A stretch of 64,000 nucleotides of DNA from assembly GCA_007449985.2 (NCBI GenBank), contig VIIQ02000739.1, positions 1-64,000 on the forward strand, read 5' to 3'. A program made the position numbers and the translations under genes. Of the stretch, positions 12,701 to 23,416 are shown piece by piece; position 1 is the stretch's first letter; every line of letters starts with the position of its first letter. The DNA is from Desmodesmus armatus. Lineage: Eukaryota; Chlorophyta; Chlorophyceae; Sphaeropleales; Scenedesmaceae. Under the pieces are notes generated by a model. It saw nothing but the letters and a program-made list of their open reading frames with translations. It did not search any database and was not told the origin of the DNA.

Positions 12701-12990
12701 CTTGTTGTGGTGTTGTGTCCCCAACAGCCACCACGCAGCAGCCAAGCCACATCGATGCTACTGCACCTCAGTGTCTGTTGCTGCCACAATTGACTCAATT
12801 CAGCGGCTGAATTGAGTTCAGCCAAAGCTATGCGCGCAGCTGTATCTCAGCTAGCCCCTGGGGTACACTCACCCGCACCCGGCACCCAGTGTCTTCCATA
12901 CGACCATTTAGGCCTCCAGCAGACCCCTTCCCCTCATGCCCCCCCCCCAAACACACACACACACACACGCACACAAGTACTCCCTCTGTC

Positions 12991-13058
<68 letters not shown>

Positions 13059-14367
13059 CACACTCCACGGTTTGCCTATCCTTGTGGGATTATCTTTGTG
13101 GGATGCTGTAGAACCTGCTAGGACCGCATGCGTGTACTGTCATGTATCCTTACTGTTCAATACACCACCACCACCACCCTTTCATGCTCCCCCCCCTAAT
13201 GCCCTGCAGACGCACCGTCAGCACCGTGAGGAGCAGGTGCGGCTCCTGGAGGAGAACGCCTCCCTCAAGGCACGCATTGCCGAGGCGGCACGAATGGCCA
13301 TGGTAGTGCTGCCGCCCCCCCTCATGCCCCCTCCCCTGCTCCCCCCCCCCCTCCTATCTCATGCCCCCACCCCTTTTCATGCCCCCCCCACACACACACA
13401 CACACTTCTGCCCTACAGACGCACCGTCAGCACCGTGACGAGCAAGTTCGACTTCTTGAAGAGAATGCGTCCCTCAAGGCGCGCATTGCTGCTGAGGCGG
13501 CGCGAGTGGCTATGGGGGTGCTGCCCGGCACTGGCGTAGGGCGGCCGGGGCCCAAGACCTTTGCAGCTGTTGGGGAGCATGAGGGGGTGGGTGGTGTGCT
13601 GGAGGCCTGGATGGGCAAGCTGGAGAGGTGGGTGTGGGTACTTTGGTTCCTTGGGAAGGGGGATCGGCAGGAAGGGCTGTCAAACAGCAGCATAGTTGAT
13701 GAAGGGTAAGGGTGGGCGACAAAATGTTGTTGCAAGTCAGGCTGCTGTCATGCTTGCTTTCGAGTGTACAGGCGTGCAGTCAGTTAGTAGCTAGAAATAG
13801 CATCATAGGTGCTTTCTTCAGTGGCAGAGATGACATGGAATTCCACCTTCGAAGGTATAGTGCACCTAAGTTTGCATCCACTGCACAAGGGCCGGGTCCC
13901 CAACTTGCATGCATGCTGGCTAAGCACTCTATCGCTTCTGTTCTGTGCTGTGCAGGCAGCGCCGCGGCCTGCTGCCGCTGCTGGTGCTGGCCTCACTGGT
14001 TCTTCTTGTCCTGCTCATCGCCATCGCACGGGCAGCAGCATCAGCACACGGCGACGAACGCGGCTTCATCTGTTTCCTCTCCAAGCTGGGAGTACAGATC
14101 GGCGGCGGCTGTAGCAGAGGTCGTACCGGCGGTACAGCCAAGGCAGCAGTAGCACAGGCTCTTGGCGAGCTTGTAGAGGTTACCCCACGTGTGAAAGATA
14201 TAGAGCCGAATGTGCCTAGCGGACTGGGTACGGATGCTGGGGCGGGAGCAGCGGCGACGGCAGCAGGCGGGGGATTGACAAAGGGACAGGAAGGGGGCGG
14301 TGATGCAGCAGCTGTTGGTGGTGGTGCTGGCACAGCAGGATTGCGACGGCTGTTGGGGTTGTTGTAG
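9757..14367 (+). CDS. Tail-anchored coiled-coil protein of unknown function
   Basis: I do not recognise the family. Exons, all joining in phase: 9757-9903, 10100-10261, 10680-10841, possible cassettes 10936-10980 and 11163-11216, 11523-11623, 11974-12133, 12433-12519, 13210-13302, 13419-13627, 13956-14367. With the cassettes this gives about 543 residues. The first about 400 residues are charged, Ala/Glu/Lys/Arg-rich heptad sequence (for example [20 protein letters not shown] and [20 protein letters not shown]), so a long coiled coil is expected. A linker follows with [13 protein letters not shown], then one strongly hydrophobic segment of about 23 residues ([20 protein letters not shown]), then a Gly/Ala-rich tail of about 115 residues. 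The layout resembles golgin-like tethers with a C-terminal membrane anchor, but the tail after the anchor is long and no golgin signature is visible. Three coding blocks encode exactly 54 codons each (10100-10261, 10680-10841, and 11974-12133 counted with two carried-over bases). Two sets of exons are duplicated (see findings). TGTAA at 14474-14478 could be the algal poly(A) signal. Confidence 0.78.
10550..10620. repeat. Imperfect CTGTACTTTA-type repeat in an intron
   Basis: The intron before exon 10680 holds a run of imperfect ACTGTAC / CCGTACC / CTTTACTG units with several GTAC palindromes. A similar run on the other strand, with GTACAGTACAGTACAGTACC, lies at 11640-11710 in a later intron of the same gene. 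Confidence 0.6.
11636..11712. repeat. AGTAC pentanucleotide-like repeat in an intron
   Basis: Several ACAGT/AGTAC units just after the exon ending at 11623. The unit is partly self-complementary (GTAC). The same unit forms a longer, perfect array at 53183-53228 in the Furry gene. Confidence 0.7.
12950..13055. repeat. (CA)n microsatellite in an intron
   Basis: Two CA-dinucleotide runs, about 12950-12975 and 12992-13055, are separated by a short unique stretch. A third short CA run lies at about 13389-13405, immediately before the acceptor of the duplicated exon at 13419. All are in introns of the coiled-coil gene. Confidence 0.95.
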
Positions 14368-14645
14368 CAGCAGATGTGGTGGTGATGTTGTGTGCTTGTA
14401 TGCTTGTGACTAATTGCAAGGCCAGCAGTGCCACGACTTGACAAACCCTTGTGTGCCTCAAGATCACAAAGCATGTAACAACAAGTCTGCCAACAAGTTC
14501 TCGACAAAGTTCCACTATCGCGATAACATTAGCTTGGGCCAGCCTTCCTGTGAAAGTTGTGATGCATGGTGCAGCTTCATGGAAAATAAGTGTGCAAGCA
14601 AGTAGGAGTTGCACTCCAGCAAGTCCACCATGTTTGTGTTGGTTT
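14368..14645. other. 3' flank of the coiled-coil gene
   Basis: Contains a TGTAA hexamer-like motif at 14474-14478, about 110 bp after the stop codon, compatible with green-algal polyadenylation. Nothing else was recognised. Confidence 0.35.
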
Positions 14646-14709
14646 GGGGCTGAGTGGGGGTCGGACCACTCACAGCACAATTGCAAAGTGCTGCTGAGAC
14701 CCTCGCCCC
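14646..14709 (-). other. tRNA-like fold at repeat end (64 nt, diverged)
   Basis: On the minus strand this reads GGGGCGA ... CAGCCCC: five paired acceptor bases, then a CAGCAC/GTGCTG hairpin with a nine-base loop containing TTGCAA, and a T-arm-like AGTGG/CCACT stem. The T loop is mutated. No D arm is present, so this is not a functional tRNA. Confidence 0.55.
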
Positions 14710-15090
14710 TGGTGCAAATGGTTATACGAGTTGGGTTCTGCCTCAACCGTTGGGCACTCAGCGAGGCTAGGCCTGCTACCTGAGCCTACAACAAACGAGT
14801 GGGGCACAACTGACAAGCCCCACTGTAACATTGACAATGCGGCTGCTGTGCTGTGCTATGGTTGGGCTGCTGTGCTGCATGACACGACTGCTGCACGAGG
14901 CTCAAGGTCGTGCCCAGGTCGTGCCCAGGTCGTGCATGCTCTCCCTTCATCATGCCGGTAGGGGGTGTACCGATGGCGTCCCCTGTGCTAGACCCTGGTG
15001 CCGGACACCTCAGCTTACCTGCCGGCACTAGGCACAGGGCGCAGCGCATGTGTGTGAATTTGCAGGTTTACTGAGCTGCCGCTGGGGTAC

Positions 15091-15148
15091 GGGACCAAGT
15101 GGATTCGAACCACTCACAGCACAGAAGTGCTGCTGAAACCTTCGTCCC
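15091..15148 (-). other. tRNA-like fold at repeat end (58 nt)
   Basis: Best-preserved example. On the minus strand the ends GGGACGA and TGGTCCC pair at six of seven positions. A CAGCAC-TTCT-GTGCTG hairpin follows, then a perfect T arm AGTGG-TTCGAAT-CCACT, which also matches the RNA polymerase III B-box consensus (GGTTCGAATCC). The D arm and a clear A box are missing. This is a truncated, tRNA-like element within a repeat rather than a tRNA gene. Confidence 0.6.
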
Positions 15149-15769
15149 TGAATAGTTTGACTCGACAAGAGTGAGGCTGGGCCCTGCTGCCGCAGCCATA
15201 ACAGAAGAGTGGGGTGTGACGAAGGGAGCATGCACAGCAGCCTACCCCACTGTAACAGTGCTGATATGACGGCGGCTGCTGGGCTGTGCCTGCAGGCTGC
15301 TGCTGTGTTGCTGCATGACACGACTGCTGCACGAGGCTCAAGCATCCCAGGTCGCGCGGGCTGTTCCCTGCCACGCCGGTAGGGGGGATCACAGCTTACC
15401 CTGTGCTTGGCCTTTGAGACAAAAAAGGTGCACTCAGCTGCCCTTCCACTCACCTGAAACAGTGTGGATGCTCTCACAGCCTTTAAGCCCTGTCAGCCTG
15501 AGGTGATGAGGGCAGGAGGCAGCTGCATAAACCCTCAAATCTGCGGCACAGCACACCAAGTAACACCCCCGCTGTGAGTTGGGGTGCCAGTACAGTGGGA
15601 TTCGTCACATGGTGCATCGATGCACCACCATGCATGAAGGATACCCTGCATGCATGTTGAACAAATGGCATCCAGCTGCTGCAACCGTTTGTGACAAACA
15701 ACGCTGAACCTGCCACGTCGTCCCCACTGCCCCCTGCAACCCCCGTCAGAAGCCGCACCTGGAGGGCCA

Positions 15770-16210
15770 GAATGATGACCTTGCAGAAGCCTGGGGTGGC
15801 GGGGGTTGCCACAGCAATTGGCACCGTAGGACTTACGGAGGCCTAGGCGGGCCCGTGTAGCACCAACCACCACCCACACGTGTGGCCAGCAACAACCCCG
15901 GTGTTCCCCAACGGCAACAGCTGCAGCATTTGGAATGGCTGGGCTGTGCCCTTGGGTGCTGGCAGAGCTTTCAAAACAAGCCCTGCCAGCCAACTGGCAC
16001 CCTGTTTGATCCCCACCGCAACAAGTGCTGGGCAGGGAGCAGGGGTCGATAGCGTGTCCATGTGTGAACGGGTCCACACATGCGGAGAAAGACACGCTGT
16101 GAGGTTGGAGAGGACACATGAGGCTTTGCATGTCAGCTGGGGAGGCTGCTCCTGAAGGCAGAACAGCAGCGGGCAGCTGGAACAAGCAGCAAAGAGGCAG
16201 CAGCAGCACT
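15770..16210. repeat. Repeat-family right part, copy 1
   Basis: Begins at GCAGAAGCCTGGGGTGGCGG and runs through CACCAACC.CCACCCACA, a CTGCTGCCAGGCACTGGCACC-like block, GGGTCGATAGCGTGTCCATG and GAGGACACATGAGGC. It matches 16447-16880 (copy 2) and 60925-61330 (copy 3). Copy 3 is joined directly to a tRNA-ended unit, which shows that this block is the distal part of the same family. The minus-strand open frames across it are not well conserved in frame between copies. Confidence 0.8.
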
Positions 16211-16446
16211 GTAGCCAGACACCTGCAGCACGACACAACAACGAGTTGAGGCGATGAGCTGGAATGCTGCCGGCTTAGCGCAAGCAAGATGTACTGACCT
16301 GCACACTTGAAGCAACATACGCTGCAGCAAATTGCATGACTCGTCTCTCTGAGAGACTTGCTGTCCACTAGAGAAGGTGTTGTCACAGGCTGTCGCCCCC
16401 CTCCACCTAACCCCCAAATGCCGTACCTGACACTCTAGCTCATGAT

Positions 16447-16880
16447 CACAATGCAGAAGCCTGGGGTGGCGGGGGTTGCCACAGCAACTGGCACCGTAGG
16501 ACTTCTGGCCGCCTAGGCGGGCCCGTGCAGCACCAACCGCCACCCACACATGCGGCCAGCAACAAGCCCAGTGGTCACCCAAGGGCAACACGCAGCTTTG
16601 TTGAATGGCTGCAGGTGTGCTGAGCCCTTGAGTGCTGGCAGAGCCGACAGAGCAGCTGCTGCCAGGCACTGGCACCCTGCCGGGTCCCTGCCACAGCACT
16701 GCTGGGCAAGGGGCGGGGGTCTATAGCATGTACACGCGTGAACGGATCCACACGTGCAATAATATACATGCCGTGAGGTTGAGGAGGACACATGAGGCCT
16801 TGCCTGTTGACTGACAGGTTGCCTGAAGCCACAAACAGAAAGGAAGAGCACAGCAGGCAGCAGCAGCAACTGGTGGGCAT
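16447..16880. repeat. Repeat-family right part, copy 2
   Basis: Close relative of 15770-16210 and 60925-61330. It shares the GCAGAAGCCTGGGGTGGCGG start, the CTGCTGCCAGGCACTGGCAC block and the ACACATGAGGC block near its end. Together with the 15.77-16.21 kb copy it forms a local tandem pair spaced about 680 bp. Confidence 0.8.
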
Positions 16881-18283
16881 GATGCATCGACCAGTGGGCT
16901 GTCAAAAACCAAAGAAAAGGGAGATACAGTACTATTGCTGCATTGCCAGGCCTGCAGATGCAGAAGGCCAATGGCACTGAGTGCTGGGGAGGGGCTGGCA
17001 AACCACCTAACCTGCTGCTGGTGCTGACAATCCAGCTCGTTTGGATGCTGAAGATATTGCGAATATGATTGACCTGCTGTTTATGAAGGCTCACCATATC
17101 TTGGAAGCTCCAGCTTTTGCTGCCTGCGCCATTTTCGACTTGCTACAAGCAGCGGTCACGACTGTATTCATGAAATACTTGGGCGATGGTCCGGTGTAAA
17201 TTCGCAGACCTTTTGGCCAATGCTGGAATGTGTTGAGGGCACATAGGTATGTTGGAGCTGGACCCGCGGCACTACATGAGGGTTCAGGTCTGTGGCCGTT
17301 CGTCATCCACAGCGCGCGCAGGATAATTTCTGAAAGAACTTTTTTTGATTATCTCAGTGCAGTGTTGGGTTTGCGGCTGAGACTCATGGTAAGACCTGGA
17401 TACCAGGATCAAAAGGGAGGGAAAGGCATTGTGCCTCAGCATCAGTAACAGGGATGGTGAAAGCGCATTTGATGCCTCTCGTGAAGCATTAGTCTCATGA
17501 CACTCATGCTGAGGCTGCACTGGATGCTGCGCAGATGTGGCGGGGGGGGGGGGGGCTGTGCTGAGTACAGCCACATGTGCTTGGGCCAGCCACAGCAGAC
17601 TGTTGGAAACCAAGCAGCAACACTACAACAACCAGACCACACGGTCATGCTTGAGCAGTCGGCCTTGTAGAAGTTGCAGCACGACATTTGAGAGGCTCAG
17701 CTGCAAACTCAGTCCGACTGGGTGCCCAGGCTGCCAGGCATCTTATGACGCATCTGGGCATCTTGTAATTTGGCAGTGCCCACATGCAAGGCAAGTTCCT
17801 CTTGCAAGCCTCCTGCAACTCTTTGTTTCTGATGCAGCAAAAGTTGCAGGCATGTTGAGTGGGCTAGGTTGGCGGCAAGTATTGAGTTGATGTGTGCCAT
17901 AAGGGGGGATGATGAGAGTGCCACCCTTCAGTGAAGGGTGCAGGAGCAGGAACTCAACGCACAGCTCAGGCAGATTGCTGACCATCAAAGCTGCTCGGCT
18001 TGGGCTTTGCTCATCCGCCCCACTGTTGTCAAAAAAGAAGCTGCTCATGGTGTTTGCGCCAGATCTTCGATAAGCAGGATGACATGGGTTTTGAAGGGTG
18101 CAAAGGGAAGCACTGAAAGGAAGGGGCATCTGGGGGGGGGGGGGTAAGGGCAAGTGGTAAGGGGTTGTTGTGATGGAGGGGTGAAAGCCAGTCCTCAAAA
18201 AAAGTTTCTTTGATATGTGACCGGGGTCGCGCGAACGCGGGTCCCCAGCGACCAAAAATAAAAACCCTAACACCACCGTAGTG
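16881..18283 (+). pseudogene. Coding-like debris, possibly a decayed mobile-element gene
   Basis: No intact gene is visible. One frame from about 17023 to 17199 reads as convincing protein without a start codon (LDAEDIANMIDLLFMKAHHI, then AIFDLLQAAVTTVFMKYLGD) and ends at TAA. Its codons are A/T-rich at third positions, unlike neighbouring genes. A second frame, 17660-17890, reads CRSC...CPGCQASYDASGHL and ends at TGA; the paired cysteines could be a zinc-binding remnant. Poly-G runs sit at 17542-17555 and 18132-18144. I cannot assign a family. It may be a degraded transposable-element gene or exons of an unrecognised host gene. Confidence 0.35.
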
Positions 18284-21200
18284 ATGTTACAGACCGGCCG
18301 CAAGCTGAGTGCAATGCAAGCAGTCCGGCCTGCGCAGGGGGCTTTCATGATCACCCCCGTGCGTGGTTCAGGTAAGTATACATTTTAATATGTAGGCAGA
18401 GGCTGGGTCTGGGTGTTGCACAACACCCAGCTGCTGCGCACAGGCTACTGATCGCAGACCGCCACGTAGGATGTCAGGCCCGTGCAGGTGTTGCCTGCTG
18501 TTATGTTGGAAAAGGATATTTACGAGGGGTTTCGTTTGAAGGGTTTCATTTGATATGGGTTAGTGGGGTTCAGCCTGTGCTAGCTGATCATGATGCATCG
18601 ATGTCCATGTGACGTTAAGGGCAGACTTTTGATGCCAGTGGCCCCCTGGATGTGCAGCGAAGCACTGTACGCCATGGCAGTACGATAAATTCCCAGCAAC
18701 ACAGACAAGGGCACAGCTGTGTCACGGCAGGCGACGGTGGTTTTGCCAAGTCTCAACACTGTTGGCCAGCCAGCTGGTGACCATATCGACTAACCAGTTA
18801 GGAACCATTCATAGGCCAGAAATGTTAGCCAAACTCATTGATGCTGCATGAATACTGCGTGTCGCCCACCCAAACTAAGGCAGCAAGTAACGCTGTTTGG
18901 GCCGAGCTCTTGGTTGCCATTTTTGCCAGCCTGGCAGGCAGTCAAACCACCAGCAGCATGTTCGACCTCGCACTCAAAGTCTGAGTCTCAGACACGTGCT
19001 GCAGATGGAAAATCACATATGAATTTGACCGGCTGTGGTCTTCATATGCTTCGCCGGGTCAATCAAACGTGATCATCTCGGACCAGTACTGGTTCAATTC
19101 AGCAAGCAGCTCTTCCTTAATATGGGCGCTGAGATCGCAGCCAAAGATGGCTTCGGTATAGAAGTGAAACCCCAGGGGCTGCCAGTCACCAGGGATGTCA
19201 GAGACGTGCCACAGCAGCAGCACCAGCACACCTCCTGCAGCAGATGCTGCTGCCCAGCTGGCATTGAACGCATCTTCAGCAATCCAGAAGCTTGGGGGAG
19301 GCCGGATGATACGGTATGGATGTGCAACACGATCTGTGCCGTCCTAGCTTGTGGCAGCAGCATGTTTCACACAGATATCTCTGCTGCTGGTGGGTGTATA
19401 GTACGGTATTCCTTAGCTGTCTGGAATAAATCCGTCTGTTACCTTACATGCAGAGAAAAACCCTGCCAGAGCAATGGCACCTACACACATCAAATTGGCG
19501 CTACGCCAATGCCCTGTGCCCCTACTTTGGCCCGCCAACCTTCACGCTTGGCCGTGTGTGGCTGCCGTTCCTGACAGGTGGGGGCTGACTCCAGGGCCGG
19601 CCTTGACTGCCGAGTTTGTTTGGCATGTCCTGAAACATGCACCTGCTATACCCTTCGCAGCAGATGTGCCAGCAAAACACCGTGTGCACCCCCCCCCCCC
19701 CCCCGGGTGTCCATCCATTTGGCCGCCACCTTCCACAGCAGTTGCTTGTCTTCCATGAGCAGCTAGGCTTCCTTTGGCCAACCATGGTGGACAGTAGATG
19801 CAGGGGCAGTAGATGCAGGACAATCAGGGGCAGTAGATGCACAAGACATGCTTGCCAACGTGGAAGTCACCCCGCTGGCTTGTGTTTGGCCAGCCGGCTC
19901 CCCCCCCCCCCCCCGTGTTGACCCCATGCTAGCCTAACATGTATGTCTTGGCACCACACTTGCAGCTCCGTACCATGATTGCCTGACAAAGCCCATCATT
20001 CTCCCACCCCCTTGCCGTCCGTTGGTTCGTCCGCCTCTCAGTGTTGGCGCTGTGTGTTGTCATCAAGATGGTGGAGGGCCGCATAGCCTGGCAGCTGGAT
20101 CAGTACAACTACTCCCTCACGCTGTACCGCAGCTCCCAGTTCATGCTGAGCTTGCTGCTGGCCTTCAGACTGGTGAGCGCTCTGTGCATCGAGTGGCTGA
20201 CCGTTGCTGCCTACTGGGTGTACGGCTAGTCCTGATGCAGGGGGTTGTGTCAACAGGGGGCACCGTCTGCCGCTGCAGGAAGCTTGCTAGGGTGTCATAC
20301 TTGGGGTACCGCCACATTTTCTTGACCTGCATCCATGTTGTCAAAACAGCCGTCCCAGCGCCTCGTTTCTTGACTGATTCACCATACCTGATCACCGATG
20401 CCGCGGGGCCCTGCTGCTGTGCAGAATCGGACGTACGACCGCTGGTGGCAAGCCCGGTCGGCGTTTGGTGGCATCGGTGGCGGCTTGTGTAACGTCGTGC
20501 GGCAGGTAGGCAGCAGCAGTGTGCAGGGTGACATGGTGTGTGCGGTTGCGCTACTCATGTCTTCCAAGCTGATGTGCCAGCGGCAGTGCTGCTCCATCCC
20601 AAAGTTATAGACGAATCCAGTGCCCACTGTGCTTGCTAGGTAGCACCATACACCTTGTATCGTGTACATTGAACCAGCGGTTTCCTGGCTTTGCATTGCT
20701 GGGCGCCGCACAATATCTGCAACACCAGCCCATGAGGCAGCAAGCATTGTCTTGATCGTCTGCACTCCACTCACTCGGTGCTCCGCACAAGGTAATGCAG
20801 ATACAGCTGCCTGTGGGTGTACTGTAGGCGCTGCTGCTGCTCAACACCAGGAAAAAATATTATTCAAAGTTACATTTATTAAAAAATATTATCAAAAGTT
20901 ACATTTATTGAATAAAATATTATCAAAATATTATCATTATATCATCAAATTACATTTATAAAAAATCAAACGATAAAATGATACATCATAAAATGATAAA
21001 CTCATAAAATGATAAAATGATAAACTCATGTTTACATAAAAATGGGCTTGCTGCTGCCGTCCAGGTTGTGACATACATGGAGGTGGAAGACCCTGTGCTG
21101 ATTAGGGGCTTCCAGAAGTGGAGCATGTGCATGGTGTATGGTGAGTGTCCCGAGCGGGGAGTGTCCTGGGTCCAGCCTGAATGAGCCATGTGTAGGGTCT

Positions 21201-23416
21201 GTCAGCATGGCCGATGTACTGCGTGGGGCTCAACTGAGTCTGCATGGCTGGTCAAAAGTAGAGGCACATGCTTGGCTTGCTGTGCAAGCAATGGCCAGCC
21301 ACAGGGCTGTTCAGCGGCAACCAGACGCCGCCAGCCCCCATTTACCTTCCCGCTACACGCGACCACATCGCCCTCTACTCAACATCTTCTGCTGTATGTT
21401 GCGTGTGTGCATCCTGTTGTCTGCTGCGCAGCTGTCGTCCAGTTGATCAACAACACTCCCAAGGTCACAGACCCCCGAGTCGCAAAGATCCTCGACCCCC
21501 AAGAGCTGTCCCTCTACAACAGCACTACAAAGCCTGCCAAGCTGTGTGGCACCATGCTGTCAGCACTGACCAGCACAGCAGGGTTTAACCAGGAGCAAGA
21601 GCTCTTAGTCAACCAGATGATAGGCCAGGTGGCAGCCAATGTTAGCCAGGTCGCACGAATCAAGCTGCAAGCCATGCCGTTTGGTGAGTGGGCCGGCCTA
21701 CGGACGGCATATGCTGTGGCACTTCTGAGCCTCGTCTGCTTCCTTATGGGGTGTCTAAGTGTGTTAAACAGTGTGGGTAGACTGTCGGTATTGGGAGGCA
21801 GCAGCTTGTGGATGTTGTTGGCCCTGTTACGGAACACCCAGCGCAAGCCTGGGTGGCAACCTTGCTGCGGCGGCAGCATGCAAAGTCAGGACATCACAAG
21901 AAGCGTAGTCACTAATAGGTTGCTTACTAGTACAGTACTAGTACAGGGCAGCTGTATGATGTGATGCACCTGGCTAGGATGAGTGCTTGGTGGGAGAGGG
22001 CTTTGTGACCTGGATGGGTGGCCGTCGACAGTGGGACAGAGAGAGTGCTTTCCTCCGCAGTTTTAGTGCACAGTGCGTGGTTCTTTGCCGGATAATACTG
22101 GAGGGTCAGTTGCGCATGACGGCGATGTGTGTAACCCTTGTAATCCTCTTCTGTTGCTGCTGTGTGCGCTGTGCAGGCATGTCGCTCTTCTGCACAGGCT
22201 GGACGTGAGTGCCGACGCTGCGAGAGCAACTTGCTTGAAGCACAAAACACCAACACACCATCAAACTTGCCAACTTCCACCAGCACTCTGCATGTGTGAG
22301 GATTCCATTGGCCTGGGTCGTATACACAGTGCGGCAGCAGCCACTGCAGCAGCTTCGTCCAGCCATGTCGTACAGTATCTACCTCATGAAGCTGCCTGTT
22401 CACTCTGTTTCCTACGTGCTGCCACTCGTTGTGCTTGTGTTAAGGTATATCTGGCTCTTGGTGTTGCCCTTTGGAATATTCCCGGTGAGCCCGATCACTG
22501 CATAGTGGCATCCTGCTTCGCAGAACGTAAGGTGCAGTACAAACGTGCATGTACTGTGGCAGCAATCCTACAGCGCATGGTCCTGCCTACCTTGCCATGC
22601 TGCTGCGCATCAATTCAAAACCACAGCAGCCGCAAGTGACTGAAGTGATAGTGTGTCTGTTTATCTTACGTGTGCAGGAGGCGTCGTGGTGGGCCATGCT
22701 GCCGATTGGTGTCATGGCGGGGATGATGCTGGGCCTGGAAGACTTGGCAGTACAGTTGGAGGACCCCTTCAGATTCATGCCCTATGGTAAGCTGGCGTAC
22801 CCATGCCTCTGGTCGCTGTCTAGTGCCGGGGAAGAGGGGTTGGTATTGGTACCCCTGCAATGCTGGTATTGGTGTTGATATCACTGGCGGTGGTTGTTTG
22901 ATGAGAGATGTGATCCCTCTGGTCGTTGGTCTGACAGTGGTAAGCCACGAGCCTCCGTCTGGGATGTGCTGTTATGAAACAACTCAGAGTTGCCACTGCA
23001 GCAATATGCCCATAGTGCCTGGTGCGAAGTGTCTGCCTGCCAAGCCGCACTGCGGCTCATTGCTTCGGAAGCCTGCCGACCAACCACCAGTGGCACCAGC
23101 GTTCTCTTACATGCAGATTTCACGTACCAAAGGAGTGGCAACTTCAGTAAGCGTCTTGCATCAGGGGTAGCCATCACAGCTTTGTTCCACCTGCCATCAT
23201 GTCACTGAGTGGCATCAACTCCCGCTTGGCTCCTGCACTGCTGCACCTGCAGAGGCTATGGCTGCCACTACCGCCAAGGACATGCCCCGCACAGTGGCCG
23301 AGGTGCAAGCCTGCAAGCAGATGATCCAGCAGAAGTATGTCCCGCCTGGCCAGGTGGCCAGCATGCAGGACTTGCCGCCTTGGCCTGAGCTCAAGCCGCA
23401 GCCCCAGAGGGCGTGA
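18284..23416 (+). CDS. Bestrophin-family anion channel, predicted plastidic
   Basis: Bestrophin / VCCN-type channel (Pfam RFP-TM). In plants VCCN1 carries chloride across thylakoids, and in Chlamydomonas bestrophin-like BST proteins are proposed thylakoid bicarbonate channels; which ion applies here is not decidable. A phase-consistent 368-residue model: 18284-18371, 19470-19577, 20042-20172, 20425-20505, 21065-21140, 21432-21683, 22177-22204, 22445-22484, 22678-22786, 23117-23146, 23253-23416. The leader (MLQTGRKLSAMQAVRPAQGA) looks like a transit peptide. Diagnostic segments are SSQFMLSLLLAFRL followed by NRTYDRWWQARSAFGG, the helix YIWLLVLPFGIFP, and GLEDLAVQLEDPFRFMPY, which holds the acidic LEDPF signature. 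The tail ends KYVPPGQVASMQDLPPWPEL. The splice join into 19470 is the least certain; another exon could exist in the 1.1-kb first intron. Confidence 0.88.
18640..19330 (+). pseudogene. Coding-like relic inside bestrophin intron 1
   Basis: One frame holds a nearly open stretch of about 90 codons with a single stop (segments NAVWAELLVAIFASLAGSQ and ITYEFDRLWSSYASPGQSNV), and the adjacent frame continues with NMGAEIAAKDGFGIEVKPQG. This alternation looks like a frameshifted old gene or element fragment rather than part of the channel. No family was recognised. Confidence 0.25.
19689..19914. repeat. Two poly-C tracts in a bestrophin intron
   Basis: Sixteen Cs at 19689-19704 and fifteen Cs at 19900-19914. 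Between them is a short GCAGTAGATGCAGG-type triplication near 19795-19840. Confidence 0.9.
20850..21032. repeat. Extremely AT-rich tandem island in a bestrophin intron
   Basis: About 180 bp composed almost only of A and T, in an otherwise G+C-balanced window. It contains two sub-repeats: AAAAATATTATCAAAAGTTA with TTACATTTATT (20860-20960), and ATAAAATGATAAACTCAT-like units (20970-21030). It ends about 35 bp before the exon at 21065. Confidence 0.9.

Larger units (their letters stand above)
14646..15480 (-). repeat. Two partial copies of the tRNA-ended repeat family
   Basis: Copy 1 spans 14646 to about 15010 and copy 2 spans 15091 to about 15480. Both share the order of the 57-61 kb array: an inverted tRNA-like end, a GCTCAAG block, a CGCCGGTAGGG / TGCCGGTAGGGG block, and CTTGGCCT or similar near the right end. 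Both copies are diverged from the array units and from each other, so they are older. Orientation is given by the strand on which the tRNA-like end reads as a tRNA. Confidence 0.75.

Noticed and set aside
12889..13539. 216-codon + frame reading poly-(His-Thr)
   Set aside because: It is the translation of the CA microsatellite read through introns; the true exons here are 13210-13302 and 13419-13627 in their own frames.
15091..15148. A functional tRNA gene on the minus strand
   Set aside because: The T arm and acceptor pair well, but the D arm and a normal anticodon arm are missing, and the same block recurs as the end of a repeat.
15535..16386. 283-codon minus-strand frame in the repeat region, with similar frames at 16513-17097 and 60862-61542
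   Set aside because: All lie in copies of one repeat. Between copies the similarity shifts frame and no known transposon domain is present, so DNA relatedness explains them better than a conserved protein.
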